Shown here one piece after another: positions 63,921 to 64,000 of a stretch of 64,000 bases of DNA. The notes under the pieces are model-generated. The model did no database searches. It worked only from the letters and a program-made list of their open reading frames with translations, and was not told the DNA's origin. The DNA is taken from positions 372,001-436,000 of the forward strand of contig NZ_LJSD01000011.1 of the NCBI RefSeq assembly GCF_001303895.1, read 5' to 3'. Source of the stretch: Mesorhizobium sp. 1M-11 (GTDB lineage: Bacteria; Pseudomonadota; Alphaproteobacteria; Rhizobiales; Rhizobiaceae). How positions within the stretch are numbered: the first letter of the stretch is position 1; the number at the start of each line of letters is the position of its first letter. The position numbers and the translations under genes were made by a program.

Positions 63921-64000
63921 ATGGCCTATGAAACCATCATCGCCGAAACCCGCGGCAAGGTCGGGCTGATCACGCTGAATCGGCCGAAGGCACTGAATGC
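63921..64000 (+). CDS. Enoyl-CoA hydratase, N-terminal part, cut by the window end
   Basis: Only the first 26 codons are visible: MAYETIIAETRGKVGLITLN and RPKALNA. The GLITLNRPKALNA segment is the standard start of crotonase-family enoyl-CoA hydratases. GAGGAG lies upstream. It follows mutM by 36 bases in the same direction. Confidence 0.85.
   Translation, partial: MAYETIIAETRGKVGLITLNRPKALN

Noticed and set aside
1..64000. Mobile elements, prophage, CRISPR, tRNA or rRNA genes
   Set aside because: I saw no transposase, integrase, phage structural gene, spaced direct-repeat array or tRNA-like cloverleaf. The GH25 protein alone is not enough for a prophage.

Overview
The window reads as a chromosomal core segment of a GC-rich alphaproteobacterium of the order Hyphomicrobiales (Rhizobiales). 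A Mesorhizobium/Aminobacter-like member of the Phyllobacteriaceae is the best guess. The grounds are the family mix (IalB, BA14K, DUF1344, DUF2277 and DUF6101 proteins, a RibB with a degenerate GTP cyclohydrolase II-like tail, split glyQ/glyS), the mosaic palindromic intergenic repeats typical of rhizobia, and CtrA-like boxes beside pilus genes. This is inference from families; no marker gene such as 16S is present. I see no rRNA, tRNA, CRISPR array, insertion sequence or prophage.

Layout. 1-5.8 kb: ialB-like gene, tldD, a small monooxygenase-fold protein and a class III sirtuin, facing a minus-strand run of dxs, a small secreted protein, tlyA and a TrmA/RumA-type methyltransferase. 8-10.7 kb: pirin, DUF2277, xseB and a histone-deacetylase-like hydrolase, with two mosaic repeat elements. 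10.9-11.9 kb: a cobalamin riboswitch leading bluB. 11.9-15.2 kb: a TetR regulator divergent from two tandem paralogous MFS transporters, with four copies of a palindromic operator between them. 15.2-22.4 kb: ribB, aroC, a phosphatase, fabI, a DnaJ-type chaperone, a lipoprotein and pdxH. 22.5-31.5 kb: BA14K protein, a crotonase/acyl-CoA dehydrogenase operon, a zinc-ribbon miniprotein, a GH25 lysozyme-like protein, purD-arsC and ubiA. 31.6-41.8 kb: an FAD oxidoreductase with a Sua5-type protein, a very acidic small protein, glyS/glyQ, a large TPR protein and a polyprenyl diphosphate synthase. 42-49 kb: a tightly packed plus-strand run (DUF2007, methyltransferase, S49 peptidase, small membrane protein, ispE, moaB), then NlpC/P60, MarR and M17 aminopeptidase genes.

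49.1-60.7 kb is the most system-like region: a Tad (tight adherence) pilus locus with tadD on the plus strand, a minus-strand operon cpaA, cpaB-cpaC-cpaD-cpaE-cpaF-tadB-tadC, and a plus-strand group coding for a stand-alone secretin N-domain protein and two TadE-like pseudopilins. CpaA would process prepilins, CpaF power assembly, TadB/TadC form the inner-membrane platform, CpaC with CpaD/TadD form the outer-membrane pore, and CpaE localise the machine. No Flp major pilin gene and no full-length TadG were found. Near-consensus CtrA boxes sit before several of these transcription units. The window ends with an orphan PhnD-like binding protein, deoB, mutM and the first 80 bases of an enoyl-CoA hydratase gene.

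I found no convincing new defence or biosynthetic system. The best leads are the four-site TetR operator array with duplicated MFS genes, the divided and apparently CtrA-linked Tad locus with a separate secretin N-domain gene, and a crotonase that has lost one catalytic glutamate.
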